64,000 nt of DNA, taken from Vallicoccus soli. Lineage in GTDB: Bacteria > Actinomycetota > Actinomycetes > Motilibacterales > Motilibacteraceae. The notes below the pieces were generated by a model, which saw nothing but the letters and a program-made list of their open reading frames with translations, searched no databases and was not told where the DNA came from. Location: the NCBI RefSeq assembly GCF_003594885.1, contig NZ_QZEZ01000001.1, forward strand, positions 248,001 through 312,000, given 5' to 3'. Shown here in pieces: positions 63,523-64,000 of the stretch (the first letter of the stretch is position 1; each line of letters begins with the position of its first letter). The position numbers and the translations under genes were made by a program.

Positions 63523-64000
63523 TCACTCTCCCACCGCGAGGTGAACGGCACGCCCGTAGGCCACGTCGACGTCCCACCGCACGAAGCCCAGGCCGCGGTA
63601 CGTGCGCAGCGCGGCCTCGTTGTCGCCGTCGACGTAGAGCATCACCGCGGGCAGGCCGCGGGCCTGCAGGTGCCGCAGCCCCACGAGGGTGACCAGCGAG
63701 CCGAGGCCGAGGCCCTGCGCGGACGGGTCGACGCCCACGACGTACACCTCGCCGAGCGCCTCCGGGCCGCTGCCGTGCACCTTCGTCCAGTGGAACGCCA
63801 CGAGGCGCCCCTCGCGCTCGGCGAGGAAGAACCCGTCGGGGTCGAACCACGGCTCCTCGCGGCGCAGCCGGAGGTCCTCCACGGTCATCCGGCCCTGCTC
63901 GGGGTGGTGCGCGAAGGCCCGCGCGTTGAGGGCGACCCACGCCTCGTCGTCCTGCCCCGGCACGAAGGTGCGCAGCACGACCCCCGGCGGCGGCGCGGGG
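63523..64000 (-). CDS. mshD: Mycothiol synthase, C-terminal half (5' end outside window)
   Basis: About 158 residues visible, reading in from the window edge. The second GNAT domain: [36 protein letters not shown], then the acetyl-CoA loop [20 protein letters not shown] and [19 protein letters not shown]. It acetylates Cys-GlcN-Ins in the last step of mycothiol synthesis. The full enzyme is about 300 residues, so the start lies beyond 64000; GTG 63978 is internal. ppk follows 5 bp after its stop. Confidence 0.95.
   Translation of the reverse strand, partial: PAPPPGVVLRTFVPGQDDEAWVALNARAFAHHPEQGRMTVEDLRLRREEPWFDPDGFFLAEREGRLVAFHWTKVHGSGPEALGEVYVVGVDPSAQGLGLGSLVTLVGLRHLQARGLPAVMLYVDGDNEAALRTYRGLGFVRWDVDVAYGRAVHLAVGE

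Noticed and set aside
63524-63526. GTG 63526 as start of ppk
   Set aside because: It overlaps the mshD stop neatly, but the GGGAGA site would touch the codon; ATG 63517 has a normal spacing.

Overview
The window is a stretch of chromosome from a very GC-rich actinobacterium. The evidence is the frequent GTG starts, the end of a mycothiol synthase gene (mshD), a BldG-type anti-sigma antagonist beside its ATPase partner, an Ssd/Tad pilus cluster with a DUF4244 pilin, and an MFS-thymidylate kinase fusion. The order helicase - bldG - ATPase - hppA - methyltransferase - topA - tmk - holB is, from memory, the order found in Streptomyces. A chemotaxis receptor with CheW domains suggests a motile relative of that group (Kineosporiales or Geodermatophilales-like; inference). 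No insertion sequence, phage, rRNA or CRISPR array was seen. There is one tRNA (Thr, CGT anticodon).

Layout. 1-5.6 kb (minus strand): an alpha/beta hydrolase cut by the window edge, a holin-X-type membrane protein, acetyl-CoA synthetase, and the acetate permease ActP with its DUF485 partner. 5.7-8.4 kb: a Fic-like protein, a membrane-anchored unknown and a HAD phosphatase. 8.7-14.3 kb: ssd-tadA-tadB-tadC, then the pilin and two TadE-like genes; the last overlaps a DEAH helicase gene tail to tail. 16.9-21.8 kb: bldG, its ATPase partner, the H+-pyrophosphatase and a methyltransferase. 21.9-26.8 kb: a small MT0933-type protein and a GAF - four-PAS soluble chemoreceptor - triple-CheW gene set that looks inserted into the otherwise conserved order. 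26.8-36.5 kb: MFS/ArsR pair, topA, the MFS-tmk-coiled-coil fusion, holB and tRNA-Thr. 36.5-44.5 kb: small regulator-enzyme modules (TetR/epimerase, TetR/DHFR-like, SoxR/SDR/QueA-like), an intergenic cluster of inverted repeats, and ribD. 44.6-52.5 kb: a copper/cytochrome oxidase assembly membrane protein, a STAS protein, arginine deiminase plus ornithine carbamoyltransferase, a PrsW protease and a threonine dehydratase-like enzyme. 53-64 kb: the pstSCAB phosphate importer, a second ArsR/MFS pair, DUF808, a Nudix-phosphatase fusion, polyphosphate kinase and mshD.

How parts work together. Phosphate uptake (pst, with 11-bp phased PHO-box repeats before pstS), polyphosphate synthesis (ppk), a Nudix enzyme and, further away, the pyrophosphatase form a phosphate economy. 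acs and actP form an acetate-use pair. arcA and argF form the first two steps of the arginine deiminase route, without a carbamate kinase gene in view. Regulation is often local: several palindromic operators sit directly on the promoters of the regulators they flank, and many start codons lie 6-7 nt after a TANNNT-like -10 box, which suggests leaderless mRNAs.

The most unusual items are the GAF/4xPAS-MCP/3xCheW module, paired DnaA-box-like sites with identical 26-bp spacing before both halves of the tad cluster, two divergent genes whose ATG codons share one CATG, and a cluster of six related inverted repeats at 40.6-41.1 kb. All calls come from reading the sequence; no database search was run.
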